From: Arthrobacter methylotrophus | GTDB taxonomy: Bacteria; Actinomycetota; Actinomycetes; Actinomycetales; Micrococcaceae | Direction of reading: 5' to 3' | NCBI RefSeq assembly: GCF_039539965.1 | Contig: NZ_BAABED010000001.1 | Span: forward strand, 4,216,001-4,280,000 | DNA length: 64,000 nt | Shown here: one piece after another, positions 16,841 through 25,810 of the stretch | How the letters are laid out: every line of letters begins with the position of its first letter | Numbering within the stretch: position 1 is the first letter of the stretch | Program-made: the position numbers and the translations under genes | The notes under the pieces: generated by a model | What the model saw: only the letters and a program-made list of their open reading frames with translations | Database searches by the model: none | Told to the model about the DNA's origin: nothing

Positions 16841-17554
16841 GTGACTTCGCATGGAGTGCTCGTCTCTCCGGGGGATACCCAGCCGGGGGAATTGTTAGCG
16901 CGCGTCCTCGACGAATTGCGCGCTTTGGAGAAGCACGACGCCGCGAGCTTCCGTGCCGTCCGTCGCCGCGTCTCCGCGGAGATCGCCCCGATGGAGGCCG
17001 CCGTCGTCTTCAGTCTCGCCGACGGGCTGGCCGAAGCCGGGTTCAGGTGGGAGGGATGGGAGTTCATCAACGCCCACCGCGCGGCTTTTGCTGCCCTCAC
17101 GCCGGCACGGCTGGAACATCTGGGGCGAGGCATCGCTTCTTGGAGTAATGCCGATGCCTTTGCCACCATCCTGCTGGGGCCAGCGTGGCGCGAAGGGCTC
17201 GTCTCGGACGCTGACATAGACGGCTGGGCACGGAGCGCGGATCACTGGTGGCGGCGCATGGCACTTGTCTCCACTACCGTTCTCAACACGAGGTCCCGAT
17301 GGGGAACGGGGGACACGCAACGGACGCTCGCCGTCGTCGGGATCCTGATCCATGATCGCGACGAGACGGTAGTCAAAGCGGTGAGCTGGGCTTTGCGATC
17401 CTTGGTGCCGTGGGATCCGCGAGCCGTCCGGGGGTTCTTGGAAATGCATGAGACCGAGCTTGCCGCGCGAGTGAAGCGCGAGGTTCGGACCAAGCTGGAG
17501 ACGGGGCTGAAATCGCGCCGGCGCAGCGTTCATGGCACTCGCCTTTCCATATGA
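16841..17554 (+). CDS. DNA alkylation repair-like protein (AlkD/HEAT fold)
   Basis: About 237 residues of helical HEAT-like repeats. The block FATILLGPAWREGLVSDADIDGWARSADHWWRRMALVSTTVLNTR and the later VVGILIHDRDETVVKAVSWALRSLVPWDPRAVRGFLE match the DNA alkylation repair family, where the fold removes alkylated bases. Whether this one has glycosylase activity is not provable here. GTG 16841 is used; a GTG at 16856 is possible. The last codon overlaps the glycosyltransferase start in an ATGA. Confidence 0.75.
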   Translation: MTSHGVLVSPGDTQPGELLARVLDELRALEKHDAASFRAVRRRVSAEIAPMEAAVVFSLADGLAEAGFRWEGWEFINAHRAAFAALTPARLEHLGRGIASWSNADAFATILLGPAWREGLVSDADIDGWARSADHWWRRMALVSTTVLNTRSRWGTGDTQRTLAVVGILIHDRDETVVKAVSWALRSLVPWDPRAVRGFLEMHETELAARVKREVRTKLETGLKSRRRSVHGTRLSI

Positions 17555-18834
17555 AGCGCCCGGCCATGCATATCGCTTTCGTCTGTTTACCTGCAGCGGG
17601 CCATGTGAACCCCACCTTGCCGGTTGTTGCGGAGTTGGTGCGCCGGGGCCACCGCGTTACTTATGCCACGTCGGCAAAGTATGCCAAGGCGGTTGAATCT
17701 GCTGGCGCCTCGTTCTTTCCCAGCGGGGAGGATCTGGCCAGCTTCCTGCCCCGGCGCGCCGCTTCCCCTGAGGGGGGTCCGGCGTCGTCCCCGATGGCGG
17801 GGATGTTTGCCGGAATGGGGGCCGGGATGATGCCGGGACTGCTGGAGCGGATTCTTGAGAGCGCCAGGGCCGAATTCCCGGCGCTGCTGGTCCGTCTGGC
17901 GCAGGACCCGCCGGACGGAGTCTGCTACGACGCCATGACCTTATCCGGGAAGATGGCAGCTGCGAAGCTCGCATTGCACGATATTGCGTTGCTTCCGAGC
18001 TATGCCACCAATGAACATTTCTCGATGCGCGATCTTATGCCGGGCCCACCCCCGGCTGCCATGATTGAAGCCTGGAAACAGATCGGTCGGCTGATCAACG
18101 ATTTCGCCGCCGAGCACGGTGTGGGCCATCTGCAATTCATGGGAGGGCCTCCCGCGTCGTTGAACATCTCCTTCATCCCGCGGGAGTTCCAGCCCGCGGG
18201 GGAGACGTTCGACGCCAGGTTCCATTTCGTGGGCCCCTGTCTCGGCGTACGGGGAAACGAGGACGGCTGGCAGCCCCCGGCGATGGACATGCCCCTTTTG
18301 TTCATCTCCTTGGGTACTACCCCGTTGAACGACCGACCGGATTTCTTCAGGATGTGTCTGGAAGGATTTGCGGACACCGGCTGGCAGCTTGCCATGGCAA
18401 TCGGAGAGCGCGCGGAACCGTCCGAGCTCGGGAAGATCCCCGGAAACGTCGACGTACGCCCCTTCTTTCCGCAGCTGGAAGTCCTGCGGCATGCACGTGC
18501 CTTCCTCTCCCACACCGGGATGAATTCGACCATGGAAGCGCTGTATTTCGGGGTGCCGCTGGTGGCCTACCCGCTACAGCCCGAACAGCAGGCCAATGCA
18601 CGCCGGGTCGAGGACCTGGGACTCGGCCGCCGCCTCCCCGTGGACGGGCTCTCTCCCGAGCTGATCCGGGAAACCGTCATTGAGGTCAGCGGCGACCAAG
18701 TGATCCGGGGCAACCTCGAGGCCATGAAGGCGCGCGTCCGTGCTTCCGGCGGAGCCCCCGCCGCGGCCGACGCCATCGAAGATTTCCTGCGCGGCCCCGC
18801 TGTCCGCCTTCCAGTGCCGCCCAGCTCTGTCTAG
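17551..18834 (+). CDS. GT1-family glycosyltransferase (macrolide/UGT-like)
   Basis: Transfers a sugar from an NDP donor to a small acceptor. N-terminal Rossmann domain: HIAFVCLPAAGHVNPTLPVVAELVRRGHRVTYATS, with the typical catalytic-region GH. The C-terminal donor-binding block reads LSHTGMNSTMEALYFGVPLVAYPLQPEQQANARRVEDLGLGRRL, the MGT/UGT signature with the usual HGG changed to HTG. Length of about 427 residues is normal. Translational coupling to an alkylation-repair-like gene is unusual and gives no clue to the acceptor. Confidence 0.88.
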   Translation: MKRPAMHIAFVCLPAAGHVNPTLPVVAELVRRGHRVTYATSAKYAKAVESAGASFFPSGEDLASFLPRRAASPEGGPASSPMAGMFAGMGAGMMPGLLERILESARAEFPALLVRLAQDPPDGVCYDAMTLSGKMAAAKLALHDIALLPSYATNEHFSMRDLMPGPPPAAMIEAWKQIGRLINDFAAEHGVGHLQFMGGPPASLNISFIPREFQPAGETFDARFHFVGPCLGVRGNEDGWQPPAMDMPLLFISLGTTPLNDRPDFFRMCLEGFADTGWQLAMAIGERAEPSELGKIPGNVDVRPFFPQLEVLRHARAFLSHTGMNSTMEALYFGVPLVAYPLQPEQQANARRVEDLGLGRRLPVDGLSPELIRETVIEVSGDQVIRGNLEAMKARVRASGGAPAAADAIEDFLRGPAVRLPVPPSSV

Positions 18835-18895
18835 CCCACCCGACGGGTACCACACCTTGTGGCCTTCAAAACGTGCGGCAGGTTCGGGAGGTTGC

Positions 18896-21238
18896 TCATC
18901 TTAGAATGCCTTGAGTGCTGGGGCCGAATTGTTTTTGAACCCAGCTGAACTGCTCCCTGGTGAGTATGCCTTGGGTCATGACCAGATTGAGAATCTGACC
19001 GGTGAACCCCTCCCCCAGACGGATGGGCTGGGTCGTGGAGGGAAGGTGGGTTTGTGTCGCGGCGACCGTGGTCCAGGTCCCTGAGTAGCCAGCGGAGCTT
19101 GCGGTCATGCGCAATTGCTGGTTGACCTTGTCATAGACCGCGGTCAGAAAAAACCACTGGTTTGATGTCTGTCCTGTCAGTATCTGGACCTGATCGAGGG
19201 TGCCGCCTGTTGTCCAAGTATCCAGTTCAGGCTGTCCTTGCGCACTCAACCGTACCGCCGCAGCCAGGTCTCCGGTGTCGGAGAGCTGCGCTATCAGCGA
19301 CTGGATGGCGTTTCCGCCCGGCGCCGGATTGGTGGGGCAGAACCACCCTGAGACGCTGAAGCTCTCCGCTGTGTTCACGGCAGGCGACAGCGTCTCCCCG
19401 AACTGGCCGGGAAGGCCGTTAAGTTGTAGGGCGTTACCCGTAGGGCTCCCCGGGTAGCCCGCGCTTGCATCTCCCTCACAGGACTCCGTCGCATAGGGCG
19501 TCCCATTGGCTTGGATGGCAACGGGAACCCAACTTCCGCCACTTGGTGCAGTGATCGGGAGCACTGTAGCGGGCACGGGCACGGTGTTTGTCACCCTGAA
19601 CTCGTAGGACGCTGGATAGCTGACATTGCCGACGTAGTCGAAGGCCCACACCTTCAAAGAAGTAAAGCGGTCGGCGGGCCCCACCGTCACCGTTGCCTTC
19701 CGCCCCTCGGCCGGACAAACCACCACGAATTCGCGGACCCGAGGCGTATCGCAACTGAGCGTGACCGGCAGTGACGTAGGTCCGGGCGCGTCACTTACCG
19801 CGTATGCGAAACCCCGGGCCGGATACGTGCCCGGCTCACTAATGCTGAAATCGTATTGCCCCACACCAACAGTCCCTCCGCCATTGACCGTACCGGTATT
19901 GGTTCCGGTGATGGTCGTAATGCTCGTCGGCGGCGTGATGACCGGCGTCTCCGGCGGCAATAGCTTCCCCATAAAGTAGCCCGAGACGTCGGCAATCAGG
20001 TGGGATGTTCCGGCAGAACGGTTGAACAACGTCACCTTCCCGTCAGCCCCCACCGGCACCGTCACCGAGTTCGCCACCGTCTGACCCACACCAAAATTCA
20101 CATTCGACGCATTCGGACGCTCCGTCCCGGAAGCAAACGCACTCACGAACCCGAACGACTGAGGCCCCGTCACCGTCAGATTGAACACCACAGCCGAAAC
20201 ACTCGCCGGGATCCCCGACACACCGCCCACCTGAAACGACAAAGGCGCATCAGCACCCGCAGGCGAACCGCCACGCGTATCCAGCATCCGCGAAGGAGCC
20301 AACGGCGCAAACGCACCCGGAACCACCGGAGCCCCCGACAGGTAATAGCCAGAAACGTCCGCAATCAGGTGGGATGTTCCGGCAGAACGGTTGAACAACG
20401 TCACCTTCCCGTCAGCCCCCACCGGCACCGTCACCGAGTTCGCCACCGTCTGACCCACACCAAAATTCACATTCGACGCATTCGGACGCTCCGTCCCGGA
20501 AGCAAACGCACTCACGAACCCGAACGACTGAGGCCCCGTCACCGTCAGATTGAACACCACAGCCGAAACACTCGCCGGGATCCCCGACACACCGCCCACC
20601 TGAAACGACAAAGGCGCATCAGCACCCGCAGGCGAACCGCCACGCGTATCCAGCATCCGCGAAGGAGCCAACGGCGCAAACGCACCCGGAACCACCGGAG
20701 CCCCCGACAGGTAATAGCCAGAAACGTCGGCAATCAGGTGGGATGTTCCGGCAGAACGGTTGAACAACGTCACCTTCCCGTCAGCCCCCACCGGCACCGT
20801 CACCGAGTTCGCCACCGTCTGACCCACACCAAAATTCACATTCGACGCATTCGGACGCTCCGTCCCGGAAGCAAACGCACTCACGAACCCGAACGACTGA
20901 GGCCCCGTCACCGTCAGATTGAACACCACAGCCGAAACACTCGCCGGGATCCCCGACACACCGCCCACCTGAAACGACAAAGGCGCATCAGCACCCGCAG
21001 GCGAACCGCCACGCGTATCCAGGGCTCGGAACGGTGAAAGGGAGACAAATGTGCCAGGGTCAACCGGTCCAGTTGGACCGCGCATCCCAGCAGATGCCGG
21101 GGAATTCTCGGGAACGCGAGCAGACGCCGGGCGGGCCGAAACCCCTATCGAGGCGAGTAGTCCAAGCAGGACACCGAAAACAGCCAAGAACTTTAATCCA
21201 CGCACGCCCAACGAGACCCCCAATTGCCCCGACGGCAT
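18896..21238 (-). CDS. Large secreted repeat protein with C-terminal LamG-like domain
   Basis: A 780-residue exported protein. It starts with a signal peptide (LKFLAVFGVLLGLLASIGVSARPASA). Three near-identical copies of a 123-residue beta-rich module follow, each with LDTRGG at the start, PASVSAVVFNLTVTG in the middle and SHLIADVSGYY near the end. Then come an Ig-like or fibronectin-like middle and a C-terminal LamG/concanavalin-like domain (ALQLNGLPGQFGETLSPAVNTAESFSVSGWF). There is no LPXTG anchor, so it is probably released or loosely wall-bound. The module is frequent in extracellular proteins of actinobacteria; binding to glycans or cell wall is inference. Confidence 0.8.
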   Translation of the reverse strand: MPSGQLGVSLGVRGLKFLAVFGVLLGLLASIGVSARPASARVPENSPASAGMRGPTGPVDPGTFVSLSPFRALDTRGGSPAGADAPLSFQVGGVSGIPASVSAVVFNLTVTGPQSFGFVSAFASGTERPNASNVNFGVGQTVANSVTVPVGADGKVTLFNRSAGTSHLIADVSGYYLSGAPVVPGAFAPLAPSRMLDTRGGSPAGADAPLSFQVGGVSGIPASVSAVVFNLTVTGPQSFGFVSAFASGTERPNASNVNFGVGQTVANSVTVPVGADGKVTLFNRSAGTSHLIADVSGYYLSGAPVVPGAFAPLAPSRMLDTRGGSPAGADAPLSFQVGGVSGIPASVSAVVFNLTVTGPQSFGFVSAFASGTERPNASNVNFGVGQTVANSVTVPVGADGKVTLFNRSAGTSHLIADVSGYFMGKLLPPETPVITPPTSITTITGTNTGTVNGGGTVGVGQYDFSISEPGTYPARGFAYAVSDAPGPTSLPVTLSCDTPRVREFVVVCPAEGRKATVTVGPADRFTSLKVWAFDYVGNVSYPASYEFRVTNTVPVPATVLPITAPSGGSWVPVAIQANGTPYATESCEGDASAGYPGSPTGNALQLNGLPGQFGETLSPAVNTAESFSVSGWFCPTNPAPGGNAIQSLIAQLSDTGDLAAAVRLSAQGQPELDTWTTGGTLDQVQILTGQTSNQWFFLTAVYDKVNQQLRMTASSAGYSGTWTTVAATQTHLPSTTQPIRLGEGFTGQILNLVMTQGILTREQFSWVQKQFGPSTQGILR
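19975..21022. repeat. Three 369-bp in-frame tandem repeats
   Basis: The + strand sequence around CCACGCGTAT recurs at 21009, 20640 and 20271, exactly 369 bases apart, and the intervening sequence is almost identical copy to copy. Units run 21022-20654, 20653-20285 and 20284 to about 19975 (third one incomplete). Very low divergence at synonymous sites shows recent duplication or active gene conversion. Confidence 0.95.
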
Positions 21239-21319
21239 GGATCACCGTCATTTTGCGACAATCTACCAGAAGCGAGCTGGTCCACCGCAGCCAAACAACG
21301 CTGCCGTACTGAGGGCCCA

Positions 21320-21357
21320 CGTAACTGCCGTTCTGGACGCTCAGAACGGCAGTTACG
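21320..21357. terminator. Perfect 16-bp stem-loop downstream of the GH65 gene
   Basis: Arms of 16 bp (21320-21335 and 21342-21357) around a 6-nt loop, lying after the GH65 stop and before the secreted protein gene, both on the minus strand. Position and stem fit a terminator, though no T-run follows. Confidence 0.6.
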
Positions 21358-21438
21358 ACGCCATCGAGGATTTCCTGCTGGAGCAGGTTCCGCGGGACGA
21401 GGTTGCCCGTCCTCGTCCCGCGTAGCAAGCCGTTGGGA

Positions 21439-23850
21439 TCAGATGCGCACGTTGCCGATCACCGGGAGTCCCGCTGTCGGGAAGAGGCTCGGGAAGACCG
21501 ACGGTTCGGGAACCGGCACTGTGTCGAGCTGCACGGTAACTGCCTCGACGCCGACGACGATCCGTTCCCCGCGCACGCTGAGCTCCAAAGGCTCCGCACC
21601 CTCCAAAGGCGCCGTGCCCTCCAAAGGCTGCGCACCGGCGTCGGGCGCTGAATCCGCAACCAGCGCAAGGCTGATGGATCCTGGCCGTAGTTCGACGGAC
21701 AACAGCCGCCCGCGGATCGTGAGCCGGAACGACAAGCTGTCCCACTCTGCCGGCAGCCGCGGGTCGAAGTGGAGGACCTGGCCCTGGTCCCGCATGCCCG
21801 CGAAACCGCACACCAAGGAACTCCAGATGCCGCCCGTGGACGCGATGTGCACGCCATCAACGGTGTTGTTGTGCGTGTTGTCCAGGTCGATGAACAAGGC
21901 TTCGGTGAAGTGCTTGAGCGCGACGTCGGAGTAGCCCACCTCGGCCGCCATGATGCCCTGCACGCATGCGGACAAGGTGGAATCGCCAGTGGTGATGGGA
22001 TCGTAGAAGTCGAAGGCGCGCTGCTTTTCCTCGGCCGTGAAGTCCTGCCACTGGAGGAACATCGCCAGCACCGTGTCCGCCTGCTTGAGGACTTGGTGCC
22101 GGTAGATCACCAGCGGGTGGAAATGAAGCAGGAGCGGGTACTTGGACCGCGGCGTGGACCAGTCCCACGGCTCCAGGGTCATGAAGTCGTTGTCCTGGCT
22201 GTAGATCTCCATGTCCGGATCGTAGGGAAGGGACATGCGCGCGGCGGCCTGTTGCCACACCATCCGCTCGGTTTCCGGGACGTCCGGATGTTCCAAGGCC
22301 GCGGCGGCGCGCAGATTAAAGCGCGCCATGACGTTGGTGTAGAGGTTGTCGTTGACCACGGCCGTGTATTCGTCCGGGCCGGTGACGCCGTGGATGTGGA
22401 ACATCCCGTCTTTACCGAAGAAGCCCAGCGAGGCCCACATACGCGCCGTCTCGATCAGCAGATCCGCGCCCACCTCGGAACGGAAGCTGCCATCGCCACT
22501 GGCCCACTGGTAGCGGTTGGCGGCGAAGGAGATGGCGGCAGCGATGTGGAACTGCGCGGTGCCGGCGGCGTAGTACGCACTTGCCTCAAGCCCGTTGATG
22601 GTGCGCCACGGGAAAAGAGCTCCGTCCACGCTCAGCTCCTTGGCCCGGATCCGGGCATCGGGAAGCATGGCGTGGCGGGATTCCAGCACCTGGCGGGCGG
22701 CGGCCGGGTTGGTGTACGTCAGGTACGGCAGCAGGTACACCTCCTGGTCCCAGAAGTAGTGGCCCTCGTAGCCGGAGCCGCTGACCCCCTTGGCCGGGAT
22801 GCCCGCGACACCGGCACGCGCGGTGGCCTGGGCTAGCTGGAACAGGCTCCAGCGCACGGCCTGTTGCTGTTCGGGCTGGCCGCCAATAGTGATGTCCGCG
22901 GATGACCAGTAGTTACGGTAATGCGCTTCACCTTCGGCGAGGATGGCACTGAACGGCACGAGCCCGAGCTCGGCGTGTGATGCCAGGATCTCGCCGGGGT
23001 CCGTTGCGCTCACGTCGGCGCTGTTGACGACGTAGCTGACGTTCTTCTCCAGGCGGAACGTCTCGCCCTCATTGACTGCCATGACGTAGCGGACCGTGGA
23101 CTCGTCCTCCCCCACCACGGTTTCGAAGGGTTGGCCTTCAGCGGAAATCCAGTGGTCCACTGCCATGCCGATGCGCTGCCGGGATTCCGCGGTTTCCCAA
23201 GCCATTCGCAGGGATCCGTCGGAACCTTGGAGGTGGAGCGGGAGCAGCACCCTGCCGGCGTGGCGGCCCGAGCGGCGGGGATCGTGGGCCGAGTGGTCCT
23301 CCACAGGCTGGTCCTGCCTGTTGATCACCAGGGACGTGATGTCCACAGACACCAGCCGATCGGCTGTGAGGCTCAGTTCGATGCCAAGGGAACCCCTGGA
23401 TTCGATCCCGACGGCGCGGCGCTCCACCGTCGTGACGGTGGCACCCGAGCGGCATTCCCAGGTGATCGCGCATTCGTACACGCCCGTGGCGAAGTCAATG
23501 CTGCGGCGATAGTTCTGCACCGCAGACTCGGCGAGGCTCAACTGCTCGCCGTCGATGACTACATTGAAGTTGTTGGCATCGGGGATGTAGACGATCCTCT
23601 GTCCGGTGCGTGCAAAGCCATAAGCGTTCTCGGCGTGCTTGATGTCCCACGTTTCGTGGAAACCGTTGATGAACGTACCGGGAAGTTCGGCGTCCGCCCC
23701 GGCCCAGTGGGCGCCGCGGATGCCCAAATGGCCGTTGCCAAGGCTGAAGAGAGTTTCGAGCGTACCGGCGTCACCGGGAACGTGGATGCTCTCCACGAGC
23801 TTCCACGGTTCGCACGGGAAGCGCAGCCGGTCGGAGCTGATAAGTGCCAT
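21439..23850 (-). CDS. GH65 glycoside phosphorylase (trehalose/maltose/kojibiose phosphorylase family)
   Basis: Splits an alpha-linked glucose disaccharide with phosphate to glucose and beta-glucose 1-phosphate. The 803-residue protein has the GH65 layout: N-terminal beta-sandwich (GNGHLGIRGAHW; PGTFINGFHE), an (alpha/alpha)6 barrel with YEGHYFWDQE near 361-370, and the catalytic acid Glu about 494 in GVTGPDEYTAVVNDN. VDGVHIASTGG then leads to the C-terminal sheet. ATG 23850 gives the normal family length. The beta-phosphoglucomutase gene just upstream would take the glucose 1-phosphate. Which disaccharide is used cannot be read. The 3' region encodes a PLEG-type repeat from an 18-bp tandem repeat at 21583-21636. 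Confidence 0.92.
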   Translation of the reverse strand: MALISSDRLRFPCEPWKLVESIHVPGDAGTLETLFSLGNGHLGIRGAHWAGADAELPGTFINGFHETWDIKHAENAYGFARTGQRIVYIPDANNFNVVIDGEQLSLAESAVQNYRRSIDFATGVYECAITWECRSGATVTTVERRAVGIESRGSLGIELSLTADRLVSVDITSLVINRQDQPVEDHSAHDPRRSGRHAGRVLLPLHLQGSDGSLRMAWETAESRQRIGMAVDHWISAEGQPFETVVGEDESTVRYVMAVNEGETFRLEKNVSYVVNSADVSATDPGEILASHAELGLVPFSAILAEGEAHYRNYWSSADITIGGQPEQQQAVRWSLFQLAQATARAGVAGIPAKGVSGSGYEGHYFWDQEVYLLPYLTYTNPAAARQVLESRHAMLPDARIRAKELSVDGALFPWRTINGLEASAYYAAGTAQFHIAAAISFAANRYQWASGDGSFRSEVGADLLIETARMWASLGFFGKDGMFHIHGVTGPDEYTAVVNDNLYTNVMARFNLRAAAALEHPDVPETERMVWQQAAARMSLPYDPDMEIYSQDNDFMTLEPWDWSTPRSKYPLLLHFHPLVIYRHQVLKQADTVLAMFLQWQDFTAEEKQRAFDFYDPITTGDSTLSACVQGIMAAEVGYSDVALKHFTEALFIDLDNTHNNTVDGVHIASTGGIWSSLVCGFAGMRDQGQVLHFDPRLPAEWDSLSFRLTIRGRLLSVELRPGSISLALVADSAPDAGAQPLEGTAPLEGAEPLELSVRGERIVVGVEAVTVQLDTVPVPEPSVFPSLFPTAGLPVIGNVRI

Positions 23851-23890
23851 GGAATGTTGGGTTCCTTCTGTTTCTGGTGAAACGGCGTAG

Positions 23891-24628
23891 TTAGAGAAGA
23901 TCGTCGAGGTCGTCGACCACGAAGGTTGCCCCGGCGTCGAGCAGGGTCTGGTGGCCCGCCCCGCGGTCCACCCCGATGACCGCGCGGAAGTTCCCGGCAC
24001 TGCCGGCCTGCACGCCGGACACGGCGTCCTCGACGACGACGCATCCCGCGGCGGGAACGTCGAGCAACTTGGCGGCATAGCGGAACGTGGCGGGATCCGG
24101 CTTACCGGGAAGCCCGACGGCGGCGGCCACCTGGCCATCCACTACCACCGGGAAGTAGCCATCCAGTCCGGCCGCCTTCAGGACTGCGGGTGCGTTGCGG
24201 GAAGAGGATACGACAGCGAGCTTCAGCCCCAGCTCCAAGGCGGCGTGGATGAAGCGGAGGGAACCGGCGTAGGGCTCGACGCCGCGCGAATCCACGATCT
24301 CGTTGAAGATCAGGTTCTTGCGGTTGCCCAGGCCCTGCACGCTCGCGTTGGCTGGATCGTCGTCGGTGGGTCCTTCCGGCAGCGTGATTCCACGGGAAGT
24401 GAGGAAATCCCGCACACCGTCGAAGCGCGGCTTGCCGTCGATATGGTCGAAGTAGTCGCTTTCCTGGTAGCCGTCCGGATGGCCGGATTCAGCCAGGTAG
24501 CCGTCGAACAGCTCCTGCCAGGCTCGTTCGTGCACGACGGCGGTGGGCGTCAGCACGCCGTCGAGGTCGAAAAGGAGCGCGGTAGCGCCCGTCCAGGCAG
24601 TTTTCTGGATTGTTTGGCTGTCAGTCAT
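23891..24628 (-). CDS. pgmB: Beta-phosphoglucomutase (HAD family)
   Basis: Converts beta-glucose 1-phosphate to glucose 6-phosphate. HAD motif I is LLFDLDGVLTPT with nucleophile Asp21 and general acid Asp23; the cap carries DYFDHIDGKPRFDGVRDFL, typical of beta-PGM; motif II is LAVVSSSRNAP; then GKPDPATFRYAA and VVVEDAVSGVQAG. The gene lies between lacI-type regulator and GH65 gene on one strand, with short gaps, which together make a complete disaccharide phosphorolysis pathway. Confidence 0.92.
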   Translation of the reverse strand: MTDSQTIQKTAWTGATALLFDLDGVLTPTAVVHERAWQELFDGYLAESGHPDGYQESDYFDHIDGKPRFDGVRDFLTSRGITLPEGPTDDDPANASVQGLGNRKNLIFNEIVDSRGVEPYAGSLRFIHAALELGLKLAVVSSSRNAPAVLKAAGLDGYFPVVVDGQVAAAVGLPGKPDPATFRYAAKLLDVPAAGCVVVEDAVSGVQAGSAGNFRAVIGVDRGAGHQTLLDAGATFVVDDLDDLL

Positions 24629-24645
24629 GGTGTGCAGCGTTCCGT

Positions 24646-25674
24646 TCAGCGCTGGCGGCGCGTCGTTTTGCGTTCAATGAGCTTGGTGTCGAGGAAGTGG
24701 TTGGAGGGTTCGTTGGGGGCATCAGCGTTCTGGAGCCGGTCAACCAGGAGGTTGGCGGCGAAGGCACCCTGGTCCGCCACTGGCTGTGCCACAGTGCTCA
24801 GGCCAAGGAACCAACTCATGGGGTGGTCATCGATTCCAATCACGGAGATATTTTTTGGGGCGGCCAAGCCATGCTCGCGCATGGCCATCAAGGCCCCGAA
24901 GGCCGCCTCGTCACAGTCGGCGAAGACAGCGGTCGGAAGGCTCCTGTGGGCAATGAGTTCGTTCATGGCTTTACGACCGCCGTCGATGGTGGAATCCGAG
25001 CTAATGACAAGGTCCGGATGCACGGTCAAGTGATGGTCTTTCAATGCCCGGCCGAATCCTTTGAGGCGGTCGCTGGAGGTCAGCACGGAATTCTCCTGGG
25101 TTTCGCGGCCGGAAAGCACGGCCAAATCCCAATGGCCCAGCCCCAAGAGGTGGGAGGTGGCCTGCCACGCCGCGAGTTCGTCGTCAATCCCTACGTTGTC
25201 CCACGGTACGGAAGTCATCCCCACGCTCGCAACTGCAAGACCGGACGCAGCCAGGAGGGAGACCTCGGATTCGCTCAAATCGACGTTGAGAAGCAGGACG
25301 CCATCGACGCGTTGGGACAAGCCGAGGAGGTCGCCGAAGATCTTCCGTTTGACGCTCGCCTTGCCGCGCATGCTGATCAAAACAGTGTCGAAACCGCTGT
25401 CTCCGAAGACTTCCTCGGCTGCTTCAACGGCCTGGGCAAAGAACCACGCCGTGGCGGTCGGGGCGATGATCGCGATGGAACCGGTACTTCCGCCGGCCAA
25501 GCGGGCTGCTGCGGACGATGCTTTGTAACCAAGCTTTGCGGCGGCGTCGGCCACTTTCACTTGCGCTTTCTCGGACACGTTCGGCAGGTTCCGCAGTGCG
25601 CGGGAAACTGTGCATATCGACAAGCCCGAGAGGACTGCAACGTCCTGGATTGTCGCGCGGTGAGCCCTAACCAT
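24646..25674 (-). CDS. LacI-family transcriptional repressor of the GH65 operon
   Basis: The N-terminal HTH reads ATIQDVAVLSGLSICTVSRALRNLPNVSEKAQVKVADAAAKLGYKAS, with the hinge helix, followed by a periplasmic-binding-like effector domain (SVIGIDDHPMSWFLGLSTVAQP near the end). It is the first gene of the lacI-pgmB-GH65 unit, 17 bases before pgmB. An almost perfect LacI-type operator at 25741-25754 indicates autoregulation. Inducer probably the disaccharide or a phosphorylated product. Confidence 0.92.
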   Translation of the reverse strand: MVRAHRATIQDVAVLSGLSICTVSRALRNLPNVSEKAQVKVADAAAKLGYKASSAAARLAGGSTGSIAIIAPTATAWFFAQAVEAAEEVFGDSGFDTVLISMRGKASVKRKIFGDLLGLSQRVDGVLLLNVDLSESEVSLLAASGLAVASVGMTSVPWDNVGIDDELAAWQATSHLLGLGHWDLAVLSGRETQENSVLTSSDRLKGFGRALKDHHLTVHPDLVISSDSTIDGGRKAMNELIAHRSLPTAVFADCDEAAFGALMAMREHGLAAPKNISVIGIDDHPMSWFLGLSTVAQPVADQGAFAANLLVDRLQNADAPNEPSNHFLDTKLIERKTTRRQR

Positions 25675-25740
25675 TCAACACAGCCTCAACCCTTTCATCT
25701 TCTGGATTTGACGACACTTCCTTGCACCGCCGAAGAAGAG

Positions 25741-25754
25741 TGTAAGCGTTTACA
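25741..25754. promoter_or_regulatory. LacI-family operator
   Basis: TGTAAGCGTTTACA, a 14-bp near-palindrome with the central CG of LacI/CcpA-type sites, 6 of 7 positions symmetrical. It lies 67 bases upstream of the LacI gene start and downstream of the esterase gene stop, so it serves the regulator operon. Confidence 0.8.
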
Positions 25755-25810
25755 ATTTTGGCAATCAAGAGTTGTATTCCAGTACCGTCGAATGTGACAT
25801 GCGCCTCACT

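Noticed and set aside
20000..21037. Long plus-strand frame (345 residues, rich in Arg and His, three repeats)
   Set aside because: Antisense to the 123-residue repeats of the secreted protein; composition is non-protein-like and there is no ribosome site. It is a shadow of the repeated gene.
23851..24138. N-terminal extension of the GH65 protein
   Set aside because: The extra 96 residues are an out-of-frame reading of the beta-phosphoglucomutase gene; family length fits the start at 23850.
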